Assembly: GCA_025965195.1 (NCBI GenBank)
Contig: JAOPXK010000029.1
Location: 1 to 64,000, forward strand
Length of the DNA stretch: 64,000 bases
Source of the DNA: Marmoricola sp.
Lineage (GTDB): Bacteria; Actinomycetota; Actinomycetes; Propionibacteriales; Nocardioidaceae
Direction: 5' to 3'
A program made the translations under genes and the position numbers. The number at the start of each line of letters is the position of its first letter. Position 1 is the first letter of the stretch. The notes under the pieces were generated by a model. It was not told the origin of the DNA. It ran no database searches and saw nothing but the letters and a program-made list of their open reading frames with translations. This document shows, in pieces, positions 36,114 through 45,156 of this stretch.

Positions 36114-36130
36114 GCGGCTCTGACCCCGGG

Positions 36131-37306
36131 TCAGCGGAAGGCCGACTCGCCCGTCAGCGCCTGGCCGATGACCAGCTGGTGCACCTCGGTGGTGCCCTCG
36201 TAGGTCAGCACGGACTCCAGGTTGTTGGCATGCCGGATGATCGAGTGTTCGAGCGTGATACCCGCTGCGCCGAGGATCGTCCTGCATTCGCGCGCGATCG
36301 CGATCGCCTCACGGACGTTGTTGAGCTTGCCGAGGCTGACTTGCTCGGGTCGCAGCCTGCCCTCATCCTTGAGTCGGCCGAGGTGCAGGGCGAGCAACAT
36401 CCCCTTGCCGAGCTCGAGTGTCATGTCGGCGAGTTTCGCCTGTGTCAGCTGGAAGCTGGCGAGCTTACGGTCGAAGATGTCGCGTTGCCCGGCGTACTCG
36501 ATAGCGGCCTGGAGGCAGTCCCTCGCGGCACCCATCGAGCCGAAGATCAGCCCGAACCGTGCCTCGGTCAGACACGACAGCGGACCGGCAAGGCCGACCG
36601 CCTCCGGCAGCAGGGCATCGGCCGGCAGCCGTACGCCGTCGAGCACCAGCTCGCTCGTGACGGACGCCCGCATCGACATCTTCTTCTTGATCTCGGGTGC
36701 GCTGAACCCGGGTGTCGCCGTCGGGACGACAAACCCGCGGACGCCCTCCTCGGTGCGCGCCCACACCACCGCAACATCGGCGATCGACCCGTTGGTGATC
36801 CACATCTTGGTGCCGTCGAGGACCCAGTCGTCTCCGTCACGGCGAGCCCGCGTCCGCATGCCACCGGGGTTCGACCCGAAGTCCGACTCGGTGAGCCCGA
36901 AGCAGCCGAGTGCCTCGCCCGTCGCCATCCGCGGCAGCCATTCGTCCTTCTGGGCATCCGATCCGTGCTTCCAGATCGCGTACATCGCCAGGCTGCCCTG
37001 TACGGACACCAGCGACCGGATGCCTGAGTCGCCGGCTTCGAGCTCCAGGCACGCGAGCCCGTAGGCCGTCGTACTCGTGCCGGCGCAGCCGTAGCCGGTG
37101 AGGTGCATTCCCAGCACACCAAGGGATCCGAGCTCGAGGGCGAGGTCGCGCACCGGCGCCTTGCCGGCCTCGAACCAGTCCGCGATCGAGGGCCGGATCC
37201 GGTCGTCGACGAACTTCCGGACGGTCGCCGCGATCGCGCCGTCCTCCTCGCCGATCAGGGAGTCGGTGTCGAACAGGCCGAGGGGTGTCTGCGGCGTGGT
37301 TGCCAT
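36131..37306 (-). CDS. Acyl-CoA dehydrogenase, glutaryl-CoA dehydrogenase-like
   Basis: This 391-residue flavoprotein removes hydrogen from an acyl-CoA. FAD-site motifs are CFGLTESDFGSNPGG and WVLDGTKMWITNG; the catalytic Glu lies in LTYEGTTEVHQLVIG. This C-terminal form, together with ELGKGMLLALHL and AGITLEHSIIRHANNLESV, resembles glutaryl-CoA dehydrogenase, which also decarboxylates. It is the last gene of the GntR-associated cluster. Confidence 0.88.
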   Translation of the reverse strand: MATTPQTPLGLFDTDSLIGEEDGAIAATVRKFVDDRIRPSIADWFEAGKAPVRDLALELGSLGVLGMHLTGYGCAGTSTTAYGLACLELEAGDSGIRSLVSVQGSLAMYAIWKHGSDAQKDEWLPRMATGEALGCFGLTESDFGSNPGGMRTRARRDGDDWVLDGTKMWITNGSIADVAVVWARTEEGVRGFVVPTATPGFSAPEIKKKMSMRASVTSELVLDGVRLPADALLPEAVGLAGPLSCLTEARFGLIFGSMGAARDCLQAAIEYAGQRDIFDRKLASFQLTQAKLADMTLELGKGMLLALHLGRLKDEGRLRPEQVSLGKLNNVREAIAIARECRTILGAAGITLEHSIIRHANNLESVLTYEGTTEVHQLVIGQALTGESAFR

Positions 37307-37339
37307 GATGTTTCCCTTTCAGTGGAAGGCGATTGCGGG

Positions 37340-38545
37340 TCAGCCGACGTACTGCGGCACGCGGCCGAGCTCCTCGCGGGCAATAGAACGACGATGAACC
37401 GCGTCCGGGCCGTCGACGATCCTCAGGACCCGCGCCCATGCGTAGAAGGCCGCCAGTGGGGTGTCGTCGCTGACTCCGGCGGCACCGAAGATCTCGATCG
37501 CGCGGTCGATGACGGCAGTCGCCATGGCCGGCGCCGCCACCTTGATCGCGGCGATCTCGGTCCGGGCACCCTTTGCCCCGACCGTGTCGATCAGCCAGGC
37601 GGTCTTGTAGACCAGCAACCTGGCCTGGTCGATGTCGATGCGTGACTGGGCGATCAGGTCCCGGACGACGCCCTGCTCGACCAGCGGCTGCCCGAAGGCG
37701 ACCCGCGACTTCGCACGATCGACCATCAGCGCGAGGGCACGCTCGGCCATCCCGATCGCCCTCATCGCGTGGTGGATCCGTCCGGGCCCGAGCCGGGCCT
37801 GGGAGATCATGAACCCGTCACCCTCCCCTGCCAGCAGGTTCGAGGCGGGAACGCGGACGTCGCGGAACACGACCTCGGAGTGGCCGTGCTGGTCCTGGTA
37901 GCCGAAGATCGGCAGGTGCCGCTTGATCTCCAGCCCCTCGGCAGCACGCGGGACGAGGACCATCGACTGTTGCCGATGCGATGGCAGCGACGGATCGGTC
38001 TTTCCCATCACGATGAAGACCTGGCAGCGCTCGTCGGCGACGCCGCTGATCCACCACTTGTGCCCGTTGATCACATAGTCGGTCCCGTCACGGACGATCT
38101 GGGTGGCGATGTTGGTGGCGTCGGAGGAGGCAACCTCCGGCTCCGTCATCGCGAACGCCGACCGGATCTCGCCACTGAGCAGCGGGTCGAGCCACCGCGC
38201 CTTCTGCTCGTCCGTGCCGAAAAGATGCAACGTCTCCATGTTGCCGGTGTCGGGTGCCTGGCAGTTGATCGCCTCGGGCGCGATGACGGGCGACCAGCCG
38301 GTGATCTCGGCGACGGCTGCGTACTCCACGTTGGCGAGGCCGGAGAGCGACGGCAGGAAGAGGTTCCACAGGCCTCGGCCGCGGGCCTCGGCCTTCAGCT
38401 CCTCGATGACGGGCGGAGTGGCGTGCGGTCCGTGTACGGCGAGGTGGTCCGACCACGTCTTCTCGGCAGGAAAGACGCGCTCTCGCATGAAGTCCCACAT
38501 CCTCGCGCAGGTGTCCTCCGCCTTCGGCGACAGTGCAAAGTCCAT
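37340..38545 (-). CDS. Acyl-CoA dehydrogenase, ACAD10/ACAD11 type
   Basis: This 401-residue acyl-CoA dehydrogenase has AFAMTEPEVASSDATNI, the FAD segment WWISGVADERC, and a C-terminal RVLRIVDGPDAVHRRSIA instead of the usual YEGT motif. That form is typical of ACAD10/11 dehydrogenases, which sit beside an aminoglycoside-phosphotransferase-like partner, as here (4 bases away). ATG at 38545 gives the normal length; further upstream codons belong to the preceding gene. Known members act on 4-hydroxy or methyl-branched acyl-CoAs. Confidence 0.9.
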   Translation of the reverse strand: MDFALSPKAEDTCARMWDFMRERVFPAEKTWSDHLAVHGPHATPPVIEELKAEARGRGLWNLFLPSLSGLANVEYAAVAEITGWSPVIAPEAINCQAPDTGNMETLHLFGTDEQKARWLDPLLSGEIRSAFAMTEPEVASSDATNIATQIVRDGTDYVINGHKWWISGVADERCQVFIVMGKTDPSLPSHRQQSMVLVPRAAEGLEIKRHLPIFGYQDQHGHSEVVFRDVRVPASNLLAGEGDGFMISQARLGPGRIHHAMRAIGMAERALALMVDRAKSRVAFGQPLVEQGVVRDLIAQSRIDIDQARLLVYKTAWLIDTVGAKGARTEIAAIKVAAPAMATAVIDRAIEIFGAAGVSDDTPLAAFYAWARVLRIVDGPDAVHRRSIAREELGRVPQYVG

Positions 38546-38549
38546 CAGT

Positions 38550-39578
38550 TCAGCCTTTCTCGATCCGCAACAAGCCTGTCTCTGCCAGTCTCTGGACCTC
38601 GTCCCCGAGATCTCCGAAGTCCTGTCCGGCCATCGCCCCGGCCGCGACCCGACTCGCAATTCCCTGAGTGACCGCCGCGAACTTGAAGTGGGCGAACGCC
38701 TCGTAGAAGGCAAGGTCGTCGAGACCTGCACCGGTTTGTGCCTCGTAGCGCCGCGCCAGGTAGTCGCTGCCCGGAAAGCCCGCCTGCCGGGTCACCCTCG
38801 GTGTCAGCCTCGGGCCTTCGCTACCGGGGCGGCCCCAGTAGAACAGCAGCATCGCGAGGTCGGTGAGCGGATCGCCCAGCGTGGAGAGCTCCCAGTCGAG
38901 TACGGCGGCAACGCGCGCCGGATCGTCGATCCCCATCAGGCAGTTGTCGAGCCGGAAGTCGCCATGGACGATCGTCTCCCCCGGGTGTGCCGGCGCCTTC
39001 ACGGCCAGCTGTCGAGCGAGCTCCTCCATCTCCGGAAGGACCTGGTCGGTCGCCTGCTCGGACTGCGCCCGCCACCGCCGGATCTGGCGGGCGAGGAAGC
39101 CCTGCGGCCGACCGAAGTCCGCCAGGCCCACCTCTGCTGGGGCGACGGCATGGAGATCGACCAGCGTGTCGACCAGGACGTTGGCGATAGCGGTCTTCTC
39201 CTCGACGGTGTCCGCATAGCCCGCCGGCAAGCCGTCGCGGATCACATGACCCTCGACCTTGCTCATCACGTAACCCGGCACGCCCGTCAGCTCGCCGTCG
39301 TCCGTCAGCAGCACGGTCGGCACCGGGACGGCCGTGCCGGCCAGGCGGCGGATCACCCGGGCTTCGCGACCCATGTCGTGCGCGCTGGGCAACAGCCCGG
39401 CCGAAGGCGGCCGGCGATAGATGACTGTCCCGGCCGCCGAGTGCAGTTCGAAGGTGAGGTTGGACTTGCCACCCGCGATCAGCGTTGCCCGAGAGGAACG
39501 CCAGCCCTCGTCACCGGTCTGTTCGGCGAGGAGCGTGCCGAGGAGCTCGAGCGGCACCAGGCCCTCGGTGTCCTGCAT
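38550..39578 (-). CDS. APH-fold phosphotransferase, ACAD10/11 partner
   Basis: This 342-residue protein kinase-like enzyme has the catalytic loop HGDFRLDNCLM with Asp and Asn, the metal Asp in LDWELSTLGDPLTDLAML, and an N-terminal glycine-rich region LIAGGKSNLTFEL. In ACAD10/11 this domain is fused to the dehydrogenase and phosphorylates a 4-hydroxyacyl-CoA before elimination. Here it is separate. ATG at 39578 overlaps the SDR stop by one base. Confidence 0.9.
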   Translation of the reverse strand: MQDTEGLVPLELLGTLLAEQTGDEGWRSSRATLIAGGKSNLTFELHSAAGTVIYRRPPSAGLLPSAHDMGREARVIRRLAGTAVPVPTVLLTDDGELTGVPGYVMSKVEGHVIRDGLPAGYADTVEEKTAIANVLVDTLVDLHAVAPAEVGLADFGRPQGFLARQIRRWRAQSEQATDQVLPEMEELARQLAVKAPAHPGETIVHGDFRLDNCLMGIDDPARVAAVLDWELSTLGDPLTDLAMLLFYWGRPGSEGPRLTPRVTRQAGFPGSDYLARRYEAQTGAGLDDLAFYEAFAHFKFAAVTQGIASRVAAGAMAGQDFGDLGDEVQRLAETGLLRIEKG

Positions 39579-40333
39579 CAGACCCCGCCGGTGAGCGTGA
39601 CGCCGCCATCGAGGACCAGCACCTGACCGGTCACCCAGGCGGCATCGTGGGAGAGCAGAAAGCTGACGGCGCCGGCGATGTCCTCGGGAGTGCCGAGGCG
39701 TTCGAGCGGATACTGCGCCGCGACCTCGGCCTCGCGGCCTTCGTACAACGCCGAGGCGAACCTTGTCTTCACCACGGCCGGCGCGACGCCGTTGACCCGC
39801 ACGTTGGGGGCCAGCTCGACGGCCAGCTCCTGCGTCAGGTGCGAGAGCATCGCCTTGCTCGCTCCGTAGAAGCCGATGCCTACGGCCGGGCGCAGCGCGG
39901 CAACCGAGGACAGGTTGACGATCGAGCCGCCGTGCTCGGCCATCCACGCGCGATGGACCTGCTGGGTCCACGACAGGGCAGCGAGCGCGTTCACCTCGAA
40001 GATCTTGCGGGCAGCGTCGAGCGGCAGGTCGATGATCGGGCCGTAGACGGGGTTCGTCCCGGCGTTGTTCACCAGCATGTCGATGCTGCCGAACGCCTCC
40101 AGCGTGCGGGCCACGGCCCGGGCCTGATGCTCGAGATCGTCCGCCCGTCCCGCTACGGCGATGGCACGTTCAGGACCACCGAGCGCGTGTACGGCGTCCT
40201 CGAGGACGTCGGCATGTCTGGCCGTGACGCAGACCCGGGCACCCTCGGCCACCAGTCGTTGGGCGATCGCGAGCCCGATCCCTCGGCTGCCACCGGTGAC
40301 GATCGCCACGGCACCGTCGAACGAGTGCGTCAT
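39578..40333 (-). CDS. SDR family oxidoreductase
   Basis: This 251-residue NAD(P)-dependent enzyme has the Rossmann motif TGGSRGIG, NNAG, and the intact catalytic Ser-Tyr-Lys (NLSSVAAL then FYGASKAM). The substrate is probably a hydroxy- or keto-acyl-CoA because of its neighbours. Its start overlaps the GntR stop (ATGA). Confidence 0.9.
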   Translation of the reverse strand: MTHSFDGAVAIVTGGSRGIGLAIAQRLVAEGARVCVTARHADVLEDAVHALGGPERAIAVAGRADDLEHQARAVARTLEAFGSIDMLVNNAGTNPVYGPIIDLPLDAARKIFEVNALAALSWTQQVHRAWMAEHGGSIVNLSSVAALRPAVGIGFYGASKAMLSHLTQELAVELAPNVRVNGVAPAVVKTRFASALYEGREAEVAAQYPLERLGTPEDIAGAVSFLLSHDAAWVTGQVLVLDGGVTLTGGV

Positions 40334-41022
40334 TTCCCACGCCCTGTCGAATCGTCGGACTCCTCATCCCAGAAGCCACGTGACCTCAGAAGGGAGACGG
40401 TCAGGGCGCCGCTGCTCTCGAAGTGCCGCCGGACAGCCTCAGCGGCGGCCGAAGCGTCACGGGCCCGCAAGGCATCGACGATCTCCTGGTGCTCACGATG
40501 CGCGGTGCCCTCACAGCCCTCGGCGTACTCGAAGAACTTCGCCGGCATCGAGCCGGCCAGCAACCGGATCACCGAACGCAGCCGCCTCGACCCACTCTTG
40601 TTGATGCGTCGATGCAGCTCGTCGTTGAGACGGTCGAGCTCGGCAGCGTCGGAGACCGAGCGCATCCGGGTCACCAGCGTCGCGAGCTCGTCCACATCGG
40701 CCTCGGAGAGCTCGCCAGCGGCGATCTCCGCCGACATCGCGGAGACCGCGCCGAAGATCTTGAAGTGGTCCTCGATGTCGGCTTCCGTCAGGGTGGCAAC
40801 GAAGGTTCCGCGCCGGGGTACCGACACGAGCAGTCCCTCGACCTCGAGCGAGATCAGCGCTTCGCGCACCGGCAGCTTGCTGACGCCCGCCGCCTCGGCG
40901 ACGGCGTCCTGGTCGACCCTGGACCCTGGCCGCAGCCGGCCCGCAAAGATCTCCTCGCGAAGGTGCGCAGCGATCTCCTGGTTGAGGTTCGCTCGTCCAG
41001 CAGGACGTCGTACAGGGGTCAT
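40330..41022 (-). CDS. GntR family regulator, FadR/FCD subfamily
   Basis: This 230-residue repressor has an N-terminal winged helix (IFAGRLRPGSRVDQDAVAEA, then VSKLPVREALISLEVEGLL) and a C-terminal FCD-type helical domain that probably binds an acyl-CoA or organic acid. ATG at 41022 lies one base after the crotonase stop. It sits inside the operon it likely controls; an AT-rich operator candidate lies upstream at about 41830. Confidence 0.93.
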   Translation of the reverse strand: MTPVRRPAGRANLNQEIAAHLREEIFAGRLRPGSRVDQDAVAEAAGVSKLPVREALISLEVEGLLVSVPRRGTFVATLTEADIEDHFKIFGAVSAMSAEIAAGELSEADVDELATLVTRMRSVSDAAELDRLNDELHRRINKSGSRRLRSVIRLLAGSMPAKFFEYAEGCEGTAHREHQEIVDALRARDASAAAEAVRRHFESSGALTVSLLRSRGFWDEESDDSTGRGK

Positions 41023-41023
41023 G

Positions 41024-41812
41024 TCAGGCCTTTGTCGTTGCACGAGTGAAGTCCGGCTCGCGATGTTCGAGGAACGCACGGCGGCCCTCTTCCGGATAGC
41101 CACTCTGGGCGTTCAGCGCGGCGGTCATCAACTCCGTGTCCAGCGCCTGGTCGAAAGTGAGCGACTCACCTTCCCGGAGCAGCCGTTTGCTGAGGGCCAC
41201 GGTCTCCGCCGGGTGCCGGACGATGCTCCGGGAGAGGCCCACCGCCACCGACTCGGCGGCGCCGGGCCCCGTCACCTGGGCGACGAGGCCATGTCCGTGC
41301 AGCTCCTGTGCGGAGACAGATCGCCCGCTGAGCAGCAGCTCGGCGACGAACTGTGTGCCCAGTGCGCGTTGCAGGCGCCACCAGCCGCCGCCGTCCGGCG
41401 GAACGCCTCGTCCGAGGAACGGTGCCGCGAACACTGCATCCTCCGCCGCCACCACGAAGTCGCACGCCAGGGCCAGCGACCAGCCGATGCCGACGGCGTG
41501 ACCCTCGACAGCGGCGATCACCGGAAAGGACAGCGTCCGAATTCGCTTGAGGGTCACGTGCGCAGAGGCCACCCGCTGGTGGCTCGCGAACGACCCCAGC
41601 CCACCGGCGCCGTCGTCCTTGAGATCTCCGCCGGAACAGAAGGTGCCGCCCTGGCCGACCAGAACGGCCGCTCGACAGCCTTCCTGCTCGAGGGCATCAA
41701 CCGCGGCCAGCAGCTCTGGCCAGGTCTGGGTGCCGGCCGCATTGCGTACCTCTGGGCGACACAGCCTGATCACGGCGACATCCTCGGAGCGCTCCACGAC
41801 AACGACCGGCAC
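41024..41812 (-). CDS. Enoyl-CoA hydratase/isomerase family protein
   Basis: This 262-residue crotonase-fold protein has the oxyanion-hole regions FCSGGDLKD and EGHAVGIGWSLALACDF. The two Glu of true hydratases are not present: the first position lies in AAPFLGRG and the second reads PPDGGG with Asp. It may therefore be an isomerase or another crotonase-type enzyme. It is the first gene of the minus-strand cluster running to 36131. Confidence 0.88.
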   Translation of the reverse strand: MPVVVVERSEDVAVIRLCRPEVRNAAGTQTWPELLAAVDALEQEGCRAAVLVGQGGTFCSGGDLKDDGAGGLGSFASHQRVASAHVTLKRIRTLSFPVIAAVEGHAVGIGWSLALACDFVVAAEDAVFAAPFLGRGVPPDGGGWWRLQRALGTQFVAELLLSGRSVSAQELHGHGLVAQVTGPGAAESVAVGLSRSIVRHPAETVALSKRLLREGESLTFDQALDTELMTAALNAQSGYPEEGRRAFLEHREPDFTRATTKA

Positions 41813-41925
41813 GAGTGGTCCCTTCTATGATTTCTGATATCTTATTTTATAGTCTAGTCCTTCGTCACTCGTCTGGTCAGCCGATACGCCCTGCCCGGAC
41901 CGCCGTCTTCGCCAAGGAGCAACAG
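41813..41925. promoter_or_regulatory. AT-rich divergent promoter and operator candidate
   Basis: The block 41826-41856 is very AT-rich against a GC-rich background and contains GATATC plus TATAGT (41848-41853) on the plus strand and TATAAA-type sequence on the minus strand. It lies between the crotonase and FabG-like genes, so it probably holds both promoters and the operator for the nearby GntR protein. Confidence 0.5.
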
Positions 41926-42666
41926 ATGCTGCTGTCCAACCGCCGGGTTCTCGTCACCGGCGCAGGTCGTGGCCTCGGCCACGCGATCGCCCGGCTCTTC
42001 GCTAGTGAGGGCGCCTCGGTGGTCCTCGCGGACATGGACGGCGACGCGGCTGCCAGGGGCGCAGCCGAGATCTCGGCCGCCGGCGGGTCTGCGACAGCGA
42101 CCCGATGCGACGTGACGAAGCAGGACGAGGTCGTCGCCGCGGTGCAGCTCTGCGATGCGACGTACGGCGGCCTGGACATCATGGTCAACAACGCCGGCGT
42201 CACCCGGGACAAGACGATGCGCAAGATGACGCTCGAGGACTTCCGCTTCGTGATCGACGTCAACCTGGTCGGCACCTGGCTCGGGACGCGCGAAGCAGGG
42301 CTCTTCATGCGCGAGCACGGCGGTGGCTCGATCATCAACATGTCGTCGACGTCGGGAAAGGTCGGCAACCCCGGCCAGACCAACTACAGCGCCGCAAAAG
42401 CCGGGATCGTCGGCCTGACCAAGGCTGCGGCGAAGGAGCTCGCGCCGTTCGGCGTCCGGGTGAACTGTCTCCAGCCCGGTGTCATCCGGACGGACATGAC
42501 GGCCCTGATGCCGCCGGAGATCATGGCGAGCAAGATCAAGGAAGTCCCGCTGGGCCGGGTCGGCGAGCCCCTCGACGTCGCCAACGCCGCACTGTTCCTG
42601 GCGTCCGATCTCTCCACCTACCTGACCGGTCAGGCCATCGAGGTGACGGGCGGACGCAGCATGTGA
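41926..42666 (+). CDS. SDR family oxidoreductase, FabG-like
   Basis: This 246-residue protein shows TGAGRGLGHA, NNAGVTRDKTM, NMSSTSGKVG and NYSAAKAGIVGLT with the complete Ser-Tyr-Lys triad. It matches beta-ketoacyl-ACP/CoA reductases. ATG at 41926 has AAGGAG six bases upstream, which decides the start over an in-frame codon 37 residues earlier. It is read divergently from the crotonase-GntR operon and may share its regulator. Confidence 0.92.
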   Translation: MLLSNRRVLVTGAGRGLGHAIARLFASEGASVVLADMDGDAAARGAAEISAAGGSATATRCDVTKQDEVVAAVQLCDATYGGLDIMVNNAGVTRDKTMRKMTLEDFRFVIDVNLVGTWLGTREAGLFMREHGGGSIINMSSTSGKVGNPGQTNYSAAKAGIVGLTKAAAKELAPFGVRVNCLQPGVIRTDMTALMPPEIMASKIKEVPLGRVGEPLDVANAALFLASDLSTYLTGQAIEVTGGRSM

Positions 42667-42681
42667 GCAGCAGGTGAACGG

Positions 42682-43854
42682 TCAGCGCGACCGTCCACCC
42701 GGCACGTCCCGATCTCCTCGCTCGAGAGAGTCCCGCGCAGCGGGCGCGGCGATCGCGACGATCCGGCGCGCACGTTCGGCGGCGTCGCAGCCACGAAGGT
42801 CCGCAACCCCGTGCTCGGTCACGACGAGGTCCACATCGGACCGGCCCGTCGAGACGGTGTCGACCCGACGAACGATGCTGGAGCGACCCGCATGCTCCGA
42901 GCGCAGCGCGATGACCGACAGTCCGTTGGGGTTGCAGGATGCGCCGGCGCAGAAGTCGGGGTGCCCACCGATGCCTGCCACGTGCCGTCCGCGGACGCTC
43001 TCGACGTTGACCGAGCCGTCGAGGTCCACTTGCAGCGCGGTGTTGATCGCGACGAACCTCGGCAGCGAGACCAGCCTGCCGAGGTCGTGCGTCTCCTCGA
43101 TCGGACGGATTCGGAGATCGCCCTCGGCCGCCATCGTGGTCAGCTCCGGGCTACCCCAGAGGTAGGTGGCCGTCGCATCGCCGATCAACAGCCCCCGGTC
43201 CGAGAGCCGGATCAGGGCATCGGTGGCGAGGCCGCTCCACACCCGGACCGGATGCGGGATCACCTCGATGATCGCGTCCGCGATCGCGCCCGGACCGTAC
43301 TGGATCGTGGCGCCGCTCGGGATCAGCGCGGCAACCAGCTCACCGATGATCCGGTCCTCGCGGGTGGCCTCAGCTCGTGCCGGCGGCCCGTCTGCGAACT
43401 CAACGGTCTCGGCCCCGATGACCTGTCCGGCGATCTCCGGGCCGCCGAGGTCAGGCGCGTCCGGGTCGACCAGCACGAGTACGCCGCAGCGAGCCAGCCG
43501 TGCGGCCACGTGTGCCCACCCGATGCTTCCCGCATAGGTGAACCCCGAGCCGCGGGGTCGCCCCCGCACCACCAGGTAGTCCGGGCGCAGGGCCGCACCG
43601 AGCAGTCTGGGCAGCGAGGCGTACCGCACCGGGAGGTAGCCGACGGCGCCACGCTCGATGTGCGGCCGGAGTGCGTAGCCACCCATGATGCAGCGCGCGG
43701 AGTGCTCGGCCAGGTCGTGCAGCCAAGGCACGTCCTGGAGCACCCAGCCGAGCAGCAGGTCGGCGTCGGACACACCCAGCCGCTCGAAGGCGACCGGTGG
43801 TGAGTAGAGCGGAGTGCCGGAACCGTCGGCGTACGCAACGAGCGGACGAGGCAC
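42682..43854 (-). CDS. Acetyl-CoA hydrolase/transferase family protein
   Basis: This 390-residue protein belongs to the class I CoA-transferase group (cat1/4-hydroxybutyrate CoA-transferase-like). Seen are GGPEIAGQVIGAE, IQYGPGAIADAI, DLGRLVSLPRFVAINTALQVDL and VTEHGVADLRG. It may move CoA from acetyl- or succinyl-CoA to an acid, or hydrolyse a product CoA ester. It is the last gene of the mutase operon; a GTG at 43854 is the likely start. Confidence 0.85.
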   Translation of the reverse strand: MPRPLVAYADGSGTPLYSPPVAFERLGVSDADLLLGWVLQDVPWLHDLAEHSARCIMGGYALRPHIERGAVGYLPVRYASLPRLLGAALRPDYLVVRGRPRGSGFTYAGSIGWAHVAARLARCGVLVLVDPDAPDLGGPEIAGQVIGAETVEFADGPPARAEATREDRIIGELVAALIPSGATIQYGPGAIADAIIEVIPHPVRVWSGLATDALIRLSDRGLLIGDATATYLWGSPELTTMAAEGDLRIRPIEETHDLGRLVSLPRFVAINTALQVDLDGSVNVESVRGRHVAGIGGHPDFCAGASCNPNGLSVIALRSEHAGRSSIVRRVDTVSTGRSDVDLVVTEHGVADLRGCDAAERARRIVAIAAPAARDSLERGDRDVPGGRSR

Positions 43855-43892
43855 GGGCTCGCCCTACCGGTCCAACGAGGTGAACGAACCCA

Positions 43893-45104
43893 CTAGGCGA
43901 CTCGCTCCCAGATCGCCGCCAGCCCCTGGCCACCACCGATACACATCGTCTCGAGACCGTAGCGCACCTCGCGGCGCTGCATCTCCCGCGCGAGGGTGGC
44001 GAGCATCCGGGTGCCAGTGGCACCGACGGGATGGCCGAGTGAGATGCCGGAGCCGTGGACGTTGGTGCGAAGCAGGTCCTCGTCGGTGAACTTCCACTCG
44101 CGCATCACCGCGAGCGCCTGCGAGGCAAACGCTTCGTTGAGCTCGATGAGATCCATGTCGGCCAGCGTCAGCCCGGCACGCTCGAGAGCATGCTCGGTGG
44201 CGGGCACCGGACCGATCCCCATCACGTTCGGCGCGACGCCGGCGACGCTCCAGGAGACCAGCCGCACCAGCGGGCGCAGCCCATGTTGCTCGGCGATCTC
44301 GGCGGTGGTCACCAGGCACATCGCGGCACCGTCGTTCTGTCCGCTCGCGTTGCCTGCGGTCACGGTGGCCTCCGGGTCGGAGGCCCCCAGCATTGGCTTG
44401 AGCCGGGCGAGCGCCTCGACAGTGGAGTCGGCGCGCGGGTGCTCGTCGGTGTCGTGCACCGACTCGCCCTTCGGTGTCTTCACCGAGGTCGGGATGATCT
44501 CCTCGGCGAAGACGCCGGACTGCTGCGCCGCAACCGCACGGCGGTGGGACTCGACGGACAGCTCGTCCTGCTCCTCACGTGGGATCGCGTAGGTACGACG
44601 CAGGTTCTCTGCGGTCTCGAGCATGCCGCCGGGCACCGGGAAGTTCTTGCCGCCGGCCGTGGTGCGGCCCCGGACGAGCCCGTCATGCATGCGTACGCCG
44701 CCGAGGCCGGCGCCCCACCGCATGTCCGTTGAGAAGAACGCAGCATTGCTCATGCTCTCGGTGCCTCCGGCAACGACGATGTCGTTCGCGCCGGTCTGCA
44801 CAGCCATGATCGCGTTGATCACCGACTGCAGGCCCGAGCCGCAGCGCCGATCGACGTGGCTGCCGCAGGCGGTCACCGCAAGCCCGGAATCGAGCGCCAC
44901 GACCCTGCCGATCGCGGGGGCGTCGCTGGTGCCGTAGCAGTGACCGAGGATGACATCCTCGATCAGCTCCGGGTCGATGCCGGTCCTGGCCAGCAACCCA
45001 CCCAGCGCGCTCACTCCGAGCTCGACCGCGGTCAGCTCCCTGAACATGCCGCCGTAGCGGCCGATCGGGGTCCGGACCGGTTCACAGATCACTACATCGC
45101 GCAC
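43893..45104 (-). CDS. Acetyl-CoA acetyltransferase (thiolase)
   Basis: This 403-residue thiolase cleaves a 3-ketoacyl-CoA with CoA. The nucleophile Cys88 is in DRRCGSGLQ, the His lies in GHPVGATG and the second Cys in CIGGGQG. GTG at 45104 has GAGAGGA about 7 bases upstream, which favours it over an upstream in-frame ATG. It lies 38 bases upstream of the CoA-transferase gene and would supply the final cleavage of the pathway. Confidence 0.95.
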   Translation of the reverse strand: MRDVVICEPVRTPIGRYGGMFRELTAVELGVSALGGLLARTGIDPELIEDVILGHCYGTSDAPAIGRVVALDSGLAVTACGSHVDRRCGSGLQSVINAIMAVQTGANDIVVAGGTESMSNAAFFSTDMRWGAGLGGVRMHDGLVRGRTTAGGKNFPVPGGMLETAENLRRTYAIPREEQDELSVESHRRAVAAQQSGVFAEEIIPTSVKTPKGESVHDTDEHPRADSTVEALARLKPMLGASDPEATVTAGNASGQNDGAAMCLVTTAEIAEQHGLRPLVRLVSWSVAGVAPNVMGIGPVPATEHALERAGLTLADMDLIELNEAFASQALAVMREWKFTDEDLLRTNVHGSGISLGHPVGATGTRMLATLAREMQRREVRYGLETMCIGGGQGLAAIWERVA

Positions 45105-45156
45105 GGCTGAGTCCTCTCCTCGGTTCGGATACGGCACTGGTCGCGGGCCGGACGCG

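Noticed and set aside
39485-41830. Plus-strand open frame of 781 codons
   Set aside because: It lies opposite four overlapping minus-strand genes with intact motifs and codes for low-complexity sequence.
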